DNA of 64,000 nt from Clostridiales bacterium UBA6386 (lineage in GTDB: Bacteria; Bacillota; Clostridia; Oscillospirales; Oscillospiraceae): contig DJQM01000059.1 of the NCBI GenBank assembly GCA_002437585.1, positions 461-64,460 on the forward strand, read 5' to 3'. The notes under the pieces were generated by a model that saw only the letters and a program-made list of their open reading frames with translations, ran no database searches and was not told where the DNA came from. Made by a program: the position numbers and the translations under genes. Shown here piece after piece: positions 9,401-18,455 of the stretch (position 1 is the stretch's first letter; the number at the start of each line of letters is the position of its first letter).

Positions 9401-9411
9401 AATGACACAAT

Positions 9412-9437
9412 GGGGCGATGAGGGCATCGCCCCCTAC
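9412..9437. repeat. Short GGGGCGATG palindrome ending in CCCCTAC
   Basis: GGGGCGATG (9412-9420) pairs with CATCGCCCC (9425-9433) and is followed by CTACG. The end resembles the GTAGGGG...CCCCTAC elements at 38500 and 53526. It may add to termination of the catabolic operon. Confidence 0.5.
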
Positions 9438-9459
9438 GATTTCTATTGCGGTGCGGATT

Positions 9460-10635
9460 TTAGATCCGGGCTACACCGGATTTCCGGGCGGCTTCGGCCA
9501 CGGCCTTTGCCACCGCCGGGCCTACTCTCGGATCGAATGCCGCGGGGATGATATAGTTCTCGTTCAGCTCGTCGTCGGAAATCAGGCTCGCCAGAGCGTT
9601 GGCGGCGGCCATCTTCATTTCCTCGTTGATGTCACTGGCACGCACGTCGAAGGCGCCCCGGAAAATGCCGGGGAAGGCCAGCACATTGTTGATCTGGTTG
9701 GGGTAGTCGCTGCGGCCGGTGGACACCACCTTCGCCCCTCCTGCCTTGGCCTCGTCCGGGAAAATCTCCGGGGTGGGGTTGGCACAGGCGAAGACGATAG
9801 CGTCCTGGTTCATGGTCTTTACCATCTCGGTGGTCAGCGTTCCCGGGGCGGACACGCCGATGAACACGTCCGCACCACGGATCACGTCCGAAATCTTTCC
9901 GGTCTCCTTTTGCAGGTTCGTCACCTGCGCCATTTCCTCCTTGATCCAGTTCAGGTTCTCCCGTCCGGCGTAGATCGCGCCCTGACGGTCGGTCATGACC
10001 ACATTCCGGAAGCCCGCGCTCAGCAGCAGCTTCACAATGGCGATGGCCGCCGCGCCGGCACCGGAGGTGACGATCTTCACGTCCTCCTTGCGCTTACCCA
10101 CCACCTTCAGGGCGTTGGTCAGGCCTGCCAGGGTGATGACGGCGGTGCCGTGCTGATCGTCGTGGAAAATGGGAATGTCGCACTTTTCCTTCAGCTTGCG
10201 CTCAATTTCAAAGCACCGGGGGGCGGAAATATCCTCCAGGTTGATGCCGCCGAAGGAGCCGGAGATCAGGTAAACGGCGTTGACAAACTCGTCCACGTCC
10301 TTGGTTTTCACGCAGATGGGGAAGGCGTCCACATTGCCGAAGGCCTTGAACAGGGCGCACTTGCCCTCCATGACGGGCATTCCCGCCTCCGGGCCGATGT
10401 CGCCCAGGCCAAGAACGGCGGAGCCGTCGGTGATGACGGCGCACAGGTTGTGCCGCCGGGTCAGCTCGTAGGATTTGTTCACGTCCTTCTGGATTTCCAG
10501 GCAGGGGGCGGCCACGCCGGGGGTGTAGGCCAGGGACAGGTCGTCCTTGGTGGCGCAGGGCACGGTGCAGACAACCTCAATCTTGCCGCCCCACTTCTTG
10601 TGCAGACGAAGGGATTCTTTCGCGTAGTCCATCAT
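9460..10635 (-). CDS. NAD(P)-dependent malic enzyme (oxaloacetate-decarboxylating)
   Basis: 391 aa, the length of short bacterial malic enzymes. It converts malate to pyruvate and CO2 with NAD(P) reduction. Motifs: tyrosine/lysine region around [28 protein letters not shown], the metal-binding [11 protein letters not shown], and a Rossmann segment [16 protein letters not shown]. It is the last gene of the catabolic run, starting 3 bases before the LarA stop region (ATGATG after GGAG). Its place next to lactate-handling genes suggests a role at the pyruvate/malate node, but the family also works outside such operons. Confidence 0.92.
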   Translation of the reverse strand: MMDYAKESLRLHKKWGGKIEVVCTVPCATKDDLSLAYTPGVAAPCLEIQKDVNKSYELTRRHNLCAVITDGSAVLGLGDIGPEAGMPVMEGKCALFKAFGNVDAFPICVKTKDVDEFVNAVYLISGSFGGINLEDISAPRCFEIERKLKEKCDIPIFHDDQHGTAVITLAGLTNALKVVGKRKEDVKIVTSGAGAAAIAIVKLLLSAGFRNVVMTDRQGAIYAGRENLNWIKEEMAQVTNLQKETGKISDVIRGADVFIGVSAPGTLTTEMVKTMNQDAIVFACANPTPEIFPDEAKAGGAKVVSTGRSDYPNQINNVLAFPGIFRGAFDVRASDINEEMKMAAANALASLISDDELNENYIIPAAFDPRVGPAVAKAVAEAARKSGVARI

Positions 10636-11907
10636 TCATTCTCCTTTGTTTGTTACGATTACAGAAATACCGTTTGGAATCAGGGTCACTGAGGCATTCG
10701 CCCCCTTGTCCTGTTTTGCCATTGTCAGGGCAGCCTCCAGCGTGGGAGCATAGTCCAGCTTCATTTCCCGGAGGGTCTTCTCCATCTCCGGCCGGGAGAC
10801 GAAAATCACCCGATGCTTCATCAGAATCCGGGCAAGGATCTGACTTTCCCACTGATCGGGAATGGTTTCGCTCTGGGGGGTGGCCGCGCATTTGGCGAAA
10901 TGCGCCGCCGGGCTTTCGCAGTCCCGCAGGGAGGTGTAGAAGCCCTGGCCGCCGGTGCCGTCCGCCAGCTGGGCGCAGAGGATCAGCACCGCCCCGGGCT
11001 TTGCGGAGGCCTCCGCCGCCGTCAGACCCTTGACGCACTGATAAATGTTCTGATCCAGAGGCGCGCCGCCGTTGGATGTTACCACAATATCCGCCGGGAC
11101 GGCCTCCACCTGGCAGTAGGGTTCCAGAAAGGCAGCCCCCGCCTGGTGGGCCTGCCGGAAGTCCCCGGCAAAGGCCGCCACGGTTTTCTTCCCCTCATCA
11201 ATGACCACGTTGACGATGAAGGCAAGCTTTGCCATCTCCGCCGCCGCCACCATGTCCCGGTGGAGCGGATTTCTCTCCAGAACGCCGGTTCTGGCATAGG
11301 GGGAGGCGATGAAGGCTCCGCAGTGGTTGCCCAGCACCGTGGTCTTGTCGCAGACTCCGGGCAGAACGCTTTTCCGGCCGCCGGAAAAGCCAGCGAAGAA
11401 ATGCGGCTCGATGAAGCCCTCGGCGATCAGCAGCTCCGTCTCCACGGCGACCCGGTCGATGACCAGGGGCGCGCCGGAGGGCAGGGTGCCGATGTTCACA
11501 TTGCTGTCCGGGTCAAAGGCATTGTGCACCACGATCCGCTCCCGGCGGGCAATTTCCGACCCCAGCTTGGCTTCCAGCTCGGCGGTGGTGGTCAGACGGT
11601 GAAAGCCGGTGGCCACCAGCAGCGTCACCTGAATGTCCGGGTTCCCCTGCCGCAGCTGCCGGAGCACCGGCGGCAGGATGTCCCGGCTGGGCACCGGCCG
11701 GGTGTGGTCGGAAATGAGAATGGTGCAGGTTTTCTTTCCCGCCGCCAGTGTCGGCAGGGTCGGACTTCCAATGGGATTTTCCAGTGCGGTCTCCACAAGA
11801 GACAGACCGGTTTTCTCGCTTTTCAGGCTGTCCAGCCGGGAAGTCAGCAGACCCTCATAAGGCCATTTCCAGGCCAGTGCTCCCCGGCCATAGGGAATCG
11901 GGATCAT
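10636..11907 (-). CDS. larA: LarA-type nickel-dependent lactate (2-hydroxyacid) racemase
   Basis: 423 aa. Hallmarks of LarA are in place: SDHTRPVP (about residues 66-73), the catalytic His in ATGFHR (103), VHNAFD, and EPHFFAGFSGGRKSVLPG with the second His (169) and the Lys (179) that carries the nickel-pincer nucleotide cofactor in characterised LarA. A later GNHCG matches the nickel-ligand His. Cofactor-synthesis genes larB, larC and larE are not in the window and would have to be elsewhere. Known homologues racemise several 2-hydroxyacids, so lactate is likely but not proven; the lactate-type dehydrogenases in the same operon favour it. Confidence 0.85.
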   Translation of the reverse strand: MIPIPYGRGALAWKWPYEGLLTSRLDSLKSEKTGLSLVETALENPIGSPTLPTLAAGKKTCTILISDHTRPVPSRDILPPVLRQLRQGNPDIQVTLLVATGFHRLTTTAELEAKLGSEIARRERIVVHNAFDPDSNVNIGTLPSGAPLVIDRVAVETELLIAEGFIEPHFFAGFSGGRKSVLPGVCDKTTVLGNHCGAFIASPYARTGVLERNPLHRDMVAAAEMAKLAFIVNVVIDEGKKTVAAFAGDFRQAHQAGAAFLEPYCQVEAVPADIVVTSNGGAPLDQNIYQCVKGLTAAEASAKPGAVLILCAQLADGTGGQGFYTSLRDCESPAAHFAKCAATPQSETIPDQWESQILARILMKHRVIFVSRPEMEKTLREMKLDYAPTLEAALTMAKQDKGANASVTLIPNGISVIVTNKGE

Positions 11908-11922
11908 ATTCCAGTCCCCCGC

Positions 11923-13050
11923 TTAATAATTGCCCTTGAAAACGTCCTTCTTTACCGGCGGCCGGTAGTCGCCGAAATAGGAGCCGAAATCCAGATGCAG
12001 ATAATTGCACAGATCCAGCACCTCCACCATGGTGTTGTCGTTGACGGGCACACCGTTTTCCAGAATCCGCTTGACGGCGGCCACTTCCTTCTCGCCGTGG
12101 GTGTAGATGCGCTCCTGGCCGTCGGCCTTGGGGGCGTCCCGGAGCTCCTGGAGGAAGGCGGAGAAGTGCGCCTCGATGGCGGCGGGATCGCCGAAGAAGG
12201 CCGGGTTGATGGCGGCGAAGCCGTGGCAGATCTTGCCCTTGCCGCCGGTCATGCAGTAGTTGGAGGTGGCACCCATGGACAAAATGGAGGAGAAAATCTC
12301 GCACAGCATCCCGTAGCCGTAGCCCTTATGGCTGCCGAGCAGCTCGGTGGAGCCGCCCAGAGGCATGATGCCGCCGCCCTTCTTGGCCACGATGTTGGCC
12401 AGTACGTCCGGGGCGTTGGTGGAGGGATGGCCGTCCTTGTCCAGTGCCCAGCCCTCGGGCAGGGGCTTTTCCATTTTGTTGTACATCTCCAGCTTGCCCC
12501 GGGTGACTACGGTGGTGGAGGCATCGAAGAGGAAATCATAGGGCTTGGCCGGGAAGGCACAGGCAATGGGGTTGGAGCCCAGCATCGCCTTCCGGGCAAA
12601 GGTGGGCACCATGATGGCCTCGCTGTTGGTGCAGGAGAAGCCCATCAGCCCCTCCTTGCAGGCCATCTTGGCATAGTAGCCCGCGATGCCGTAATGGTTG
12701 GAATTGCGCACGGAGACGATGCCCACGCCGGAGGCCTTGGCCTTGGCGATGGCCATCTCCATGGCCTGGTGGGAGACCAGCTGTCCCATGGCCTCGTGGG
12801 CATCGATCACCGCGGAAACCGGGGTCTCGAAAATCACCTCCGGCTTGGCGTGGACATCGATCATGCCCTTTTCAATGCACTTGTGATAGCGAACCATCCG
12901 CTGCATACCGTGGGACTCGATGCCGTAGAGGTCGGCGGTGAGCAGAACATCCTGAATGATATCCGCCTCCTGCTCGGTAAAGCCGAATTTGGTAAACGCG
13001 TCCATGCACAGCCGGTGCAGGGTCTCATAGGGCCAATGCTGATATGCCAT
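11923..13050 (-). CDS. Ldh2-family malate/L-lactate-type dehydrogenase
   Basis: 375 aa; start supported by GAGGAATGACTT before the ATG. The protein belongs to the PF02615 family of NAD(P)-dependent 2-hydroxy- and 2-keto-acid oxidoreductases, which also includes ureidoglycolate and diketogulonate dehydrogenases. Characteristic segments are ESHGMQRMVRYHK, the catalytic-His region RNSNHYGIAGYYAKMA, and GYGYGMLCEIFS near residue 240. Substrate not assignable from sequence alone; a 2-hydroxyacid produced or racemised in this operon is the natural candidate. 15 bases separate it from larA. Confidence 0.88.
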   Translation of the reverse strand: MAYQHWPYETLHRLCMDAFTKFGFTEQEADIIQDVLLTADLYGIESHGMQRMVRYHKCIEKGMIDVHAKPEVIFETPVSAVIDAHEAMGQLVSHQAMEMAIAKAKASGVGIVSVRNSNHYGIAGYYAKMACKEGLMGFSCTNSEAIMVPTFARKAMLGSNPIACAFPAKPYDFLFDASTTVVTRGKLEMYNKMEKPLPEGWALDKDGHPSTNAPDVLANIVAKKGGGIMPLGGSTELLGSHKGYGYGMLCEIFSSILSMGATSNYCMTGGKGKICHGFAAINPAFFGDPAAIEAHFSAFLQELRDAPKADGQERIYTHGEKEVAAVKRILENGVPVNDNTMVEVLDLCNYLHLDFGSYFGDYRPPVKKDVFKGNY

Positions 13051-13089
13051 AAGTCATTCCTCGCCTTTCTGTAAAATTGGTTTTGGTTG

Positions 13090-14262
13090 TTATAGATTCA
13101 GTTCCCGCTCATGCAGAACCACGCCGTTTTTTCGCAGGCTGTCCTGTAATTGCCGGATATCCAGGGTGGAAAGATCCTCCGTCAGGGCCGCCGCCGTTCC
13201 GGCGGCCTGGCCGGTGACGGCGCAGCAGGGAATCACCCGCATGATATCCCACATGGCATCGGTGACGGAGGTGCACCGGCCTGCCACGAGCAGATTCTTG
13301 ATTTCTCTCGTATACAAAGTGGAAAACGGCACCTCAAAGATCGGCCCCCGTTTGCGCCAGTCGGAAACCATGCCCACGGAATCGGCGAAGAAGGTATGCG
13401 CCTCTCCCTCGTCCAGGGTATACGCTCCCCGAAGCCGCCGGGTCATCCGCAGCTGGGGCATGACGGCGATGGCGGTGGGAATCCAGCGGGGGTCGTCCTC
13501 CCGCTTTTTCCGGATGTGGCTGAGGATGGCGGCGTGGGACAGCTGCACCATTTCCGACACCTCCCCCGCCTCCAGTCCGCCGAACCGGCGATCCGTCAGG
13601 GGCTTTGCCCGCTTCCCCGCGTCCTCCTCCGGGGGTACGTCGGAGCAGCCCAGAGTGTTGAGAACATAGCCCTTGTCCCCCAGGCCGTAATACCAGGCCG
13701 CCAGGATATTCCCCGGCCGGTAGACGGCCGTAGGCGCGCCGGCAAGCTGGGCAACGCAGGCGTCGCCCGTGGCATCCACCACCATCCGGGCGGTAATGCC
13801 GTGCCTTCCGGAAACGCTCTCCACCGTCAGGCTGGAAATCCGGTCATTTTCCCTTTCCACGCCTGCGCACTGGCAGCCGTAGAGGATCGTGACCCCCGCC
13901 CGGCACAGCTCCCGCTCCGCCAGCATGGCGAAAAGCCAGGGGTTATAGCGTACCCGGAACCGGTGATCCTTCTCCGTCCGGGTGCCGATGCCTTCCAGCC
14001 AATTGGCGGGGTACTCGTCCTCGGCACCCAGGGAGATGGACAGCCGCAGAAGCTCCTCCGCCAGGCCGAAGGACACCTGATGACCCAGGCCGTCGCACAG
14101 AGGAAGATAATAGGTAATCAGCCCCGCGGTGCCAAGACCCCCCAGAACATACTGCTTTTCCAGCAGCGTGACCCGCTTTCCCAGCCGCGCCGCCGCCAGT
14201 GCCGCGGAAATGCCGCCGAAGCCGCCGCCGCAGACCAGCACGTCACAATCATAATTTCCCAT
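13090..14262 (-). CDS. FAD-dependent oxidoreductase (FAD_oxidored, PF12831-like)
   Basis: 390 aa. The FAD fold starts immediately, CDVLVCGGGFGGISAALAAA, followed by LLEKQYVLGGLGTAGL. A C-terminal FAD motif reads LLVAGRCTSVTDAMWD then RVIPCCAVTGQAAGTAAAL, typical of PF12831 proteins found in many carbohydrate operons of gut Firmicutes and Bacteroidetes. The reaction is unknown for most members; some related proteins oxidise sugar hydroxyls. Ribosome site GGGGGTAACAA. It starts 3 bases after the FGGY kinase stop, so the two are co-translated. Confidence 0.82.
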   Translation of the reverse strand: MGNYDCDVLVCGGGFGGISAALAAARLGKRVTLLEKQYVLGGLGTAGLITYYLPLCDGLGHQVSFGLAEELLRLSISLGAEDEYPANWLEGIGTRTEKDHRFRVRYNPWLFAMLAERELCRAGVTILYGCQCAGVERENDRISSLTVESVSGRHGITARMVVDATGDACVAQLAGAPTAVYRPGNILAAWYYGLGDKGYVLNTLGCSDVPPEEDAGKRAKPLTDRRFGGLEAGEVSEMVQLSHAAILSHIRKKREDDPRWIPTAIAVMPQLRMTRRLRGAYTLDEGEAHTFFADSVGMVSDWRKRGPIFEVPFSTLYTREIKNLLVAGRCTSVTDAMWDIMRVIPCCAVTGQAAGTAAALTEDLSTLDIRQLQDSLRKNGVVLHERELNL

Positions 14263-14265
14263 TTG

Positions 14266-15735
14266 TTACCCCCGGTAGATGGGAGCCAGCGCGTCATGCA
14301 CCGCCTTGTACTTCCGGAACAGCTCCGTATAGAGGGCATGATTCTCCGGGTCAGGCTTCGACACGGAGTCGATCCGCACGCACCTTTGCGCCGCCTGGGC
14401 GAAGCTGTCAAACCAGCCGATGCCTACGGCGGTCATCATGGCCGTGCCGAAGGAGGAGTCGTCCACCTCCACCTTCTGCAGCTCCAGACCCAGCACATCG
14501 GCAACGATCTGCCGCCAGAGCATTCCCTTGGCACCGCCGCCGATGATGCGTACCCGCTTCATCGGCACCCCCAGCTCATTCAGAGTGTTCAGGCAGTCCT
14601 TCAGGCTCATGGCCACGCCCTCCAGGGTAGCCCGGGTGAAGTGGGCGGTGGTGTGGCTGGAGCTGATGCCGGTGTAGCTGCCCTTCAGATCGGGATCGTT
14701 ATAGGGGGTCAGCTCGCCGTTCAGGTAGGGATGGAACATGAGCCCATCGCTGCCCGGGGCGATTTTCTCCGCCGGTACGTTCAGCTCACGGAAGGGTTCC
14801 CGGCCGATGGTGTCCCGATACCAGCGGTAGCTGGCGGCGCAGCTGGCGGTAGCCGTGCCGGGATACCAGAGCCCGGGCACCACATGGCGATAGTTGAAAA
14901 CGAATTTGGAGTTCAGGGGGCGATCGGTGACGATGCAGATCCGTCCGGCGGTGGCCAGCTTCACCGTGGCGTGACCCGGCTCCACGTTGCCCGCGGCGAG
15001 GACCTCCATCACCGTGTCCGTGGTGCCCACGAGAACGACGGTTCCCTCGGCCAGACCGAATTCCTTGGCTCGCGCCCCGGCCATGACCCCGGCCACGTCC
15101 GTAGGGCGGCACAGCCTGGGCAGCCATTCTCTCCGGATGCCGCCGATTTTACACAGCTCCTCCGACCAGCACTCCCGGCGAGTGTCATAGAACATGGAGC
15201 CTTCCGCGTCGATGGTGTCCGTTTCCAGGGTACCGGTCATCCGGTAGCGCAGATAGTCCTTGGCAAAGAGCAGATAGCGGATGTTTCCCCAGACCTCCGG
15301 CTCCTGCTTGCGAAGCCACATGAGCTGGGGCAGGGTCCAGACCGTGGTGGGGGCGTTGAGCACCTGATCGGAGATCACGTCCAGGCAGGTATCCTTCAGC
15401 TCCTGTACCTCGTCCTTGCTGCGCTGATCCGTCCAGAGAATCGCCCGGCGGAGCACCTGTTTGTTTTCGTCCAGCAGCACCGCCGTGTGAGTGGCTGCGT
15501 CAAAGGACAATGCCTTGATCTGCTCCGGCCGGATATCCGCGGTTTTCAGAATGTCGGCGAAGGCACGCTTGAAAGCCCGGCACCAGTCCTCCGGCTCCTG
15601 CTCGCACCAGCCAACCTGGGGATAGTAGGTGGGATACTCACATCCGGCGGTGGCCCCGATGACCCCCTCCCGGCTGAGAAGCGTCAGCTTCACGCTGCCG
15701 CTGCCGATGTCCACACCCAGAACATATTCCGTCAT
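14266..15735 (-). CDS. FGGY-family carbohydrate kinase (xylulokinase-like)
   Basis: 489 aa, normal length for FGGY kinases. N-terminal phosphate-binding segment LGVDIGSGSVKLTLLSREG; FDAATHTAVLLDENKQVLRR and AILWTDQRS match xylulokinase-type enzymes; the C-terminal ATP-binding segment has RIIGGGAKGMLWRQIVADV. It would phosphorylate a ketose or polyol with ATP in the cytoplasm. The substrate is unknown; together with the upstream isomerase it is a candidate for the second step of a sugar route. A MITE lies between its promoter-proximal side and the IolB-like gene upstream. Confidence 0.86.
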   Translation of the reverse strand: MTEYVLGVDIGSGSVKLTLLSREGVIGATAGCEYPTYYPQVGWCEQEPEDWCRAFKRAFADILKTADIRPEQIKALSFDAATHTAVLLDENKQVLRRAILWTDQRSKDEVQELKDTCLDVISDQVLNAPTTVWTLPQLMWLRKQEPEVWGNIRYLLFAKDYLRYRMTGTLETDTIDAEGSMFYDTRRECWSEELCKIGGIRREWLPRLCRPTDVAGVMAGARAKEFGLAEGTVVLVGTTDTVMEVLAAGNVEPGHATVKLATAGRICIVTDRPLNSKFVFNYRHVVPGLWYPGTATASCAASYRWYRDTIGREPFRELNVPAEKIAPGSDGLMFHPYLNGELTPYNDPDLKGSYTGISSSHTTAHFTRATLEGVAMSLKDCLNTLNELGVPMKRVRIIGGGAKGMLWRQIVADVLGLELQKVEVDDSSFGTAMMTAVGIGWFDSFAQAAQRCVRIDSVSKPDPENHALYTELFRKYKAVHDALAPIYRG

Positions 15736-15803
15736 ACTAACACGCTCCTGTTAAAAAAGCCCCGGAGGCATCCATTGAATTGTCATCCAGTGCAAAAACT
15801 CTA

Positions 15804-15966
15804 AGGCGGTACCGCCCGATTCGGCAAGTGCATTCAGCGAGAGATTTTTCTTCAAGGGAAAGTTTGAAAAGCGCAGGAGTCCTTTGTGTACTTCAAGCTT
15901 TTCAAACTGCCTCCTTGGAGGAAAAGATCCGGTGAAGGCCGCAGACGCAATCGGGCAGTGCCGCCT
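15804..15966. mobile_element. 163-bp TA-flanked MITE, divergent copy B
   Basis: TA at 15802-15803 and 15967-15968. Ends AGGCGGTACCGCCCGATT and the reverse complement of AATCGGGCAGTGCCGCCT are inverted repeats. The internal hairpin has arms around GTTTGAAAAGC and GCTTTTCAAAC. It is exactly as long as copies A and D and shares blocks such as GGCAAG, CGAGAG, AAAAGATCCG and GCCGCAGACG, but its terminal repeat is of the GCACCGC type. It sits 10 bases beyond the IolB-like stop and may act as a hairpin inside the operon mRNA. Confidence 0.8.
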
Positions 15967-15975
15967 TAATAAAAA

Positions 15976-16764
15976 CTACTTAACCCAGTCGTGCTCCGGG
16001 TCGTTGCTGCGGTTGAAGCCCTGGTAGTCGCCGGCCATCAGCCACAGGAAATAGGTCTGGTAGCCGGGGGTGGACACGGTGGTGTGGTAGCCATAGGGGA
16101 ACTCCACCAGCTCGTCGTTCTTCACCCGGTAGGCCACGTCCAGAGAGCCGTCGGCGGTGTACAGGCACTGGACGGCAAAGCCCTGCTTGGGGTCAAAGAG
16201 GAAATAGTAGATTTCCTCGGCGATGCACTCGTGGGGCATATTGTCCTCGTCGTGCTTGTGGGGCGGGAAGCCTGCCCAGTTGCCCTCGGTGCAGTAGGCC
16301 TCGCCGATGGTCAGCACCCTGGCGTTGGAATGGCCGTCAATGATGAAGCTGGTCTCCCGCTGGAAGGGCACCCGGCCCAGCAGCTTCAGCGTCACATGAT
16401 CCTCCCGGAGCACCTGAGGGGCGGTCTTTTCCACCACCGGGGTGCCGCAGACGGCGATCTTGATGTGGTCGATGGCCTCGATCTCCAGATGCTGGTCTCT
16501 GGGCATGTAGAAGCTCTCGGCCTTCCGGTTCTCAAAGACGTTCGCCCGGTTGCCGATGTTCTCGTGCCGCTCCCCATCGAAGGTCACGTTGCAGTGACCC
16601 TCCAGCATGATGAAGGCCACCTCCCGATCCTCGGTATAGAAGGGCAGCGTTTCCCCGGCATCCAGCTCAATGATGCCGAACTCCAGCTTTTTCAGGCTGC
16701 ACTGGCCGATCCTGCAGATGGGGGTGTAGCCCTTGGCGGGAACGTAGGTTTTCTTGAAATTCAT
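15976..16764 (-). CDS. IolB-like 5-deoxyglucuronate isomerase (KduI/IolB cupin family)
   Basis: 262 aa double-cupin protein. The start at 16764 ([13 protein letters not shown]) overlaps the etfA stop as ATGA; the frame extends upstream but only as shadow. The C-terminal cupin has the metal-binding pattern PPHKHDED, then ECIAEEIYYFLF, YTADGSLD and FPYGYHTTV, closely matching IolB. In myo-inositol catabolism IolB makes 2-deoxy-5-keto-gluconate, which IolC (a PfkB kinase) and IolJ (a class II aldolase) process; proteins of both those classes lie upstream in this operon, but iolD and iolE are not in the window. The function may therefore be on another uronate-like sugar. Confidence 0.8.
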   Translation of the reverse strand: MNFKKTYVPAKGYTPICRIGQCSLKKLEFGIIELDAGETLPFYTEDREVAFIMLEGHCNVTFDGERHENIGNRANVFENRKAESFYMPRDQHLEIEAIDHIKIAVCGTPVVEKTAPQVLREDHVTLKLLGRVPFQRETSFIIDGHSNARVLTIGEAYCTEGNWAGFPPHKHDEDNMPHECIAEEIYYFLFDPKQGFAVQCLYTADGSLDVAYRVKNDELVEFPYGYHTTVSTPGYQTYFLWLMAGDYQGFNRSNDPEHDWVK

Positions 16765-17672
16765 AGGTTTTCCTCCTCCAGCAATTGATCCGCGATAACT
16801 TCCCAATCTCCTACAATGCCGTAGTCGGCATAGTCGAAAATCGGGGCTTTCGGGTCTTGGTTGACTGCCACAACGGTTCCGGAGCCGGACATGCCGGCCA
16901 GATGCTGCACCGCTCCGCTGATGCCGAAGGCCAGGTACAGCTTGGGGCACACGGTAACGCCGGTCATGCCCACCTGGCAGCTGTAGGGGGCAAAGCCCGC
17001 GGCGACCGCCGTCCGGGAAGCGCCCAGTCCGGCTCCCAGCTTTTGCGCCAGCCGTTCCAGCTTGGCAAAGCCCTCCCGGGAGCCGACGCCCATGCCCCCC
17101 GCCACAATAATCTCCGCCTGACTCAGAGGCTTCCCCTCCGAAAAAGGCGCAAAGCCCAGAAGCTTCACCCGTCCGGCGGGAACATAAGTCAGAGTCTCTA
17201 TGGCAGGACTCGGGGCAGGACATTTTGACGGCCGGAAGGTACCCGGACGGACGGTGGCCATCTGGATGTCACTCAGCGTGCGGATGTCCGCCATCAGGGA
17301 GTTGCCGAAGGCCGGCCGGGTCTGAAGCAACCGGCCGTCCTCCAATCTCAGGGCGGTACAGTCCGCCGTCAGCCCGGCCTTCAGGTGCCAGGCCAGCATG
17401 GGCATGAGATTGCGCATTCTCACCGTGGCCGGAGCCAGAATCATTCCGCTTCCCCAGGCTCGGATGTTTTCCGCCAGAAAGGCGGCAAATTCCCCCTCCT
17501 CCGGGATTTCTCCCGCAGCGAGTGTCACAATATGAGAAGCCCCGTACTCTCCGGCCATTACCCCTTTCCCCTCCGGAACCAGTGCCCGGAGATTTCCGCC
17601 GGAGAGCCGGGCGGCTTCGCTCAGAAGTCCCGAATCGAGCGCAAAGGGACACAGCACCAGCATTTCACTCAT
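16761..17672 (-). CDS. etfA: Electron transfer flavoprotein, alpha subunit
   Basis: 303 aa. The N-terminal third resembles the ETF alpha/beta nucleotide-binding fold ([16 protein letters not shown]); the C-terminal FAD domain is textbook: [57 protein letters not shown] and [18 protein letters not shown]. It binds FAD and pairs with EtfB; overlaps with genes on both sides (4 bp each) show tight translational coupling. In this setting it should carry electrons between the GlcD-type dehydrogenase and NAD(H)/ferredoxin partners. Confidence 0.93.
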   Translation of the reverse strand: MSEMLVLCPFALDSGLLSEAARLSGGNLRALVPEGKGVMAGEYGASHIVTLAAGEIPEEGEFAAFLAENIRAWGSGMILAPATVRMRNLMPMLAWHLKAGLTADCTALRLEDGRLLQTRPAFGNSLMADIRTLSDIQMATVRPGTFRPSKCPAPSPAIETLTYVPAGRVKLLGFAPFSEGKPLSQAEIIVAGGMGVGSREGFAKLERLAQKLGAGLGASRTAVAAGFAPYSCQVGMTGVTVCPKLYLAFGISGAVQHLAGMSGSGTVVAVNQDPKAPIFDYADYGIVGDWEVIADQLLEEENL

Positions 17673-18445
17673 GATCCGGCCTCCCTCAGAATCCGGGTAA
17701 GCTCCCGGACGCCGACTTGCGGATCAGTCTCCCTGGCTCCCCGGCGCAGACCCGGAAATTTTGTCTGCATGGCTGTGACCCTGGTCAGGGAACCCTTCAG
17801 GCCGCATTCCTCCGGGGTAAGCCCCAGGTCTGCCGCCGTGAGGATTTCCACCGGGGTCTTTCTGGCCCGGCGCATTCCCAGAATCCCCGCCAGCCGCAAA
17901 GGATAGCTATAGGCGGCGAAGCTGACAATCAGCGGCTCGGCAGCTTCCAGAGTCTGTACCCCCGCCTCCAGACGCCGGGAAAGAATCAATTTCTCCCCCT
18001 GCTCCCGGATGCTCTCCACATTGGAAACGCAGGGCAGCCCCAGAGCCGCCGCCAGCTCCCCCGGCACCTGGCCGGTTTCCCCGTCGATGGCCTTGCAGCC
18101 GCAGAACAGAGCGTCAAATGCTCCCAGTTTCTCCGCCGCCGCGGCCAGTGCCCTGGCAGTGGCGTGGGTGTCCGCCCCTGCCATCAGCCGATCGGTAATC
18201 AGCACCGCACGACCGGCTCCTCTTGCCAGCAGCTCCGACAGGGGCTCCGCCAGCTTGGCAGGCCCCATGGTCAGAACCGTTACCCTTCCATTCCCGTCCG
18301 TCAGGCGAAGGGCGGCTTCCAGGGCGGACTCGTCGGCAATATTCCATTGAAGTCCGGCACCCTCCCGCTTCAGCCGAAGCTGGCCGTCCACCGCAACGGA
18401 GGTGGACACCGGCACCGCCTTCACACAGACAAGAATGTGTCTCAT
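17669..18445 (-). CDS. etfB: Electron transfer flavoprotein, beta subunit
   Basis: 258 aa from ATG at 18445 (MRHILVCVKAVP); a longer frame upstream adds 12 unlikely residues. Conserved EtfB segments: NIADESALEAALRLTD, VTVLTMGP, RAVLITDRLMAGADT and the signature CGCKAIDGETGQVPGELAAA. Members bind a flavin or AMP; bifurcating types use NAD(H) here. The gene begins 10 bases after the Fe-S protein and overlaps etfA by 4 bases. The order dehydrogenase, Fe-S protein, EtfB, EtfA resembles the electron-confurcating lactate dehydrogenases of acetogens, with an added Fe-S subunit. Confidence 0.92.
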   Translation of the reverse strand: MRHILVCVKAVPVSTSVAVDGQLRLKREGAGLQWNIADESALEAALRLTDGNGRVTVLTMGPAKLAEPLSELLARGAGRAVLITDRLMAGADTHATARALAAAAEKLGAFDALFCGCKAIDGETGQVPGELAAALGLPCVSNVESIREQGEKLILSRRLEAGVQTLEAAEPLIVSFAAYSYPLRLAGILGMRRARKTPVEILTAADLGLTPEECGLKGSLTRVTAMQTKFPGLRRGARETDPQVGVRELTRILREAGS

Positions 18446-18455
18446 TGGATATATA

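Noticed and set aside
8500..9427. 307-aa minus-strand frame over hsp20
   Set aside because: Runs through the hsp20 terminator and antisense to the clear Hsp20 domain.
10813..13074. 753-aa plus-strand frame
   Set aside because: Antisense shadow of larA and the Ldh2-type gene.
13150..15804. 884-aa open frame on the plus strand
   Set aside because: Antisense to the FAD oxidoreductase and FGGY kinase, both strongly supported; composition is that of a high-GC shadow frame with no family resemblance.
15976..17223. A 415-aa version of the IolB-like protein
   Set aside because: The extra 5' portion lies within etfA in another frame; the ATG at 16764 overlaps the etfA stop and matches IolB N-termini.
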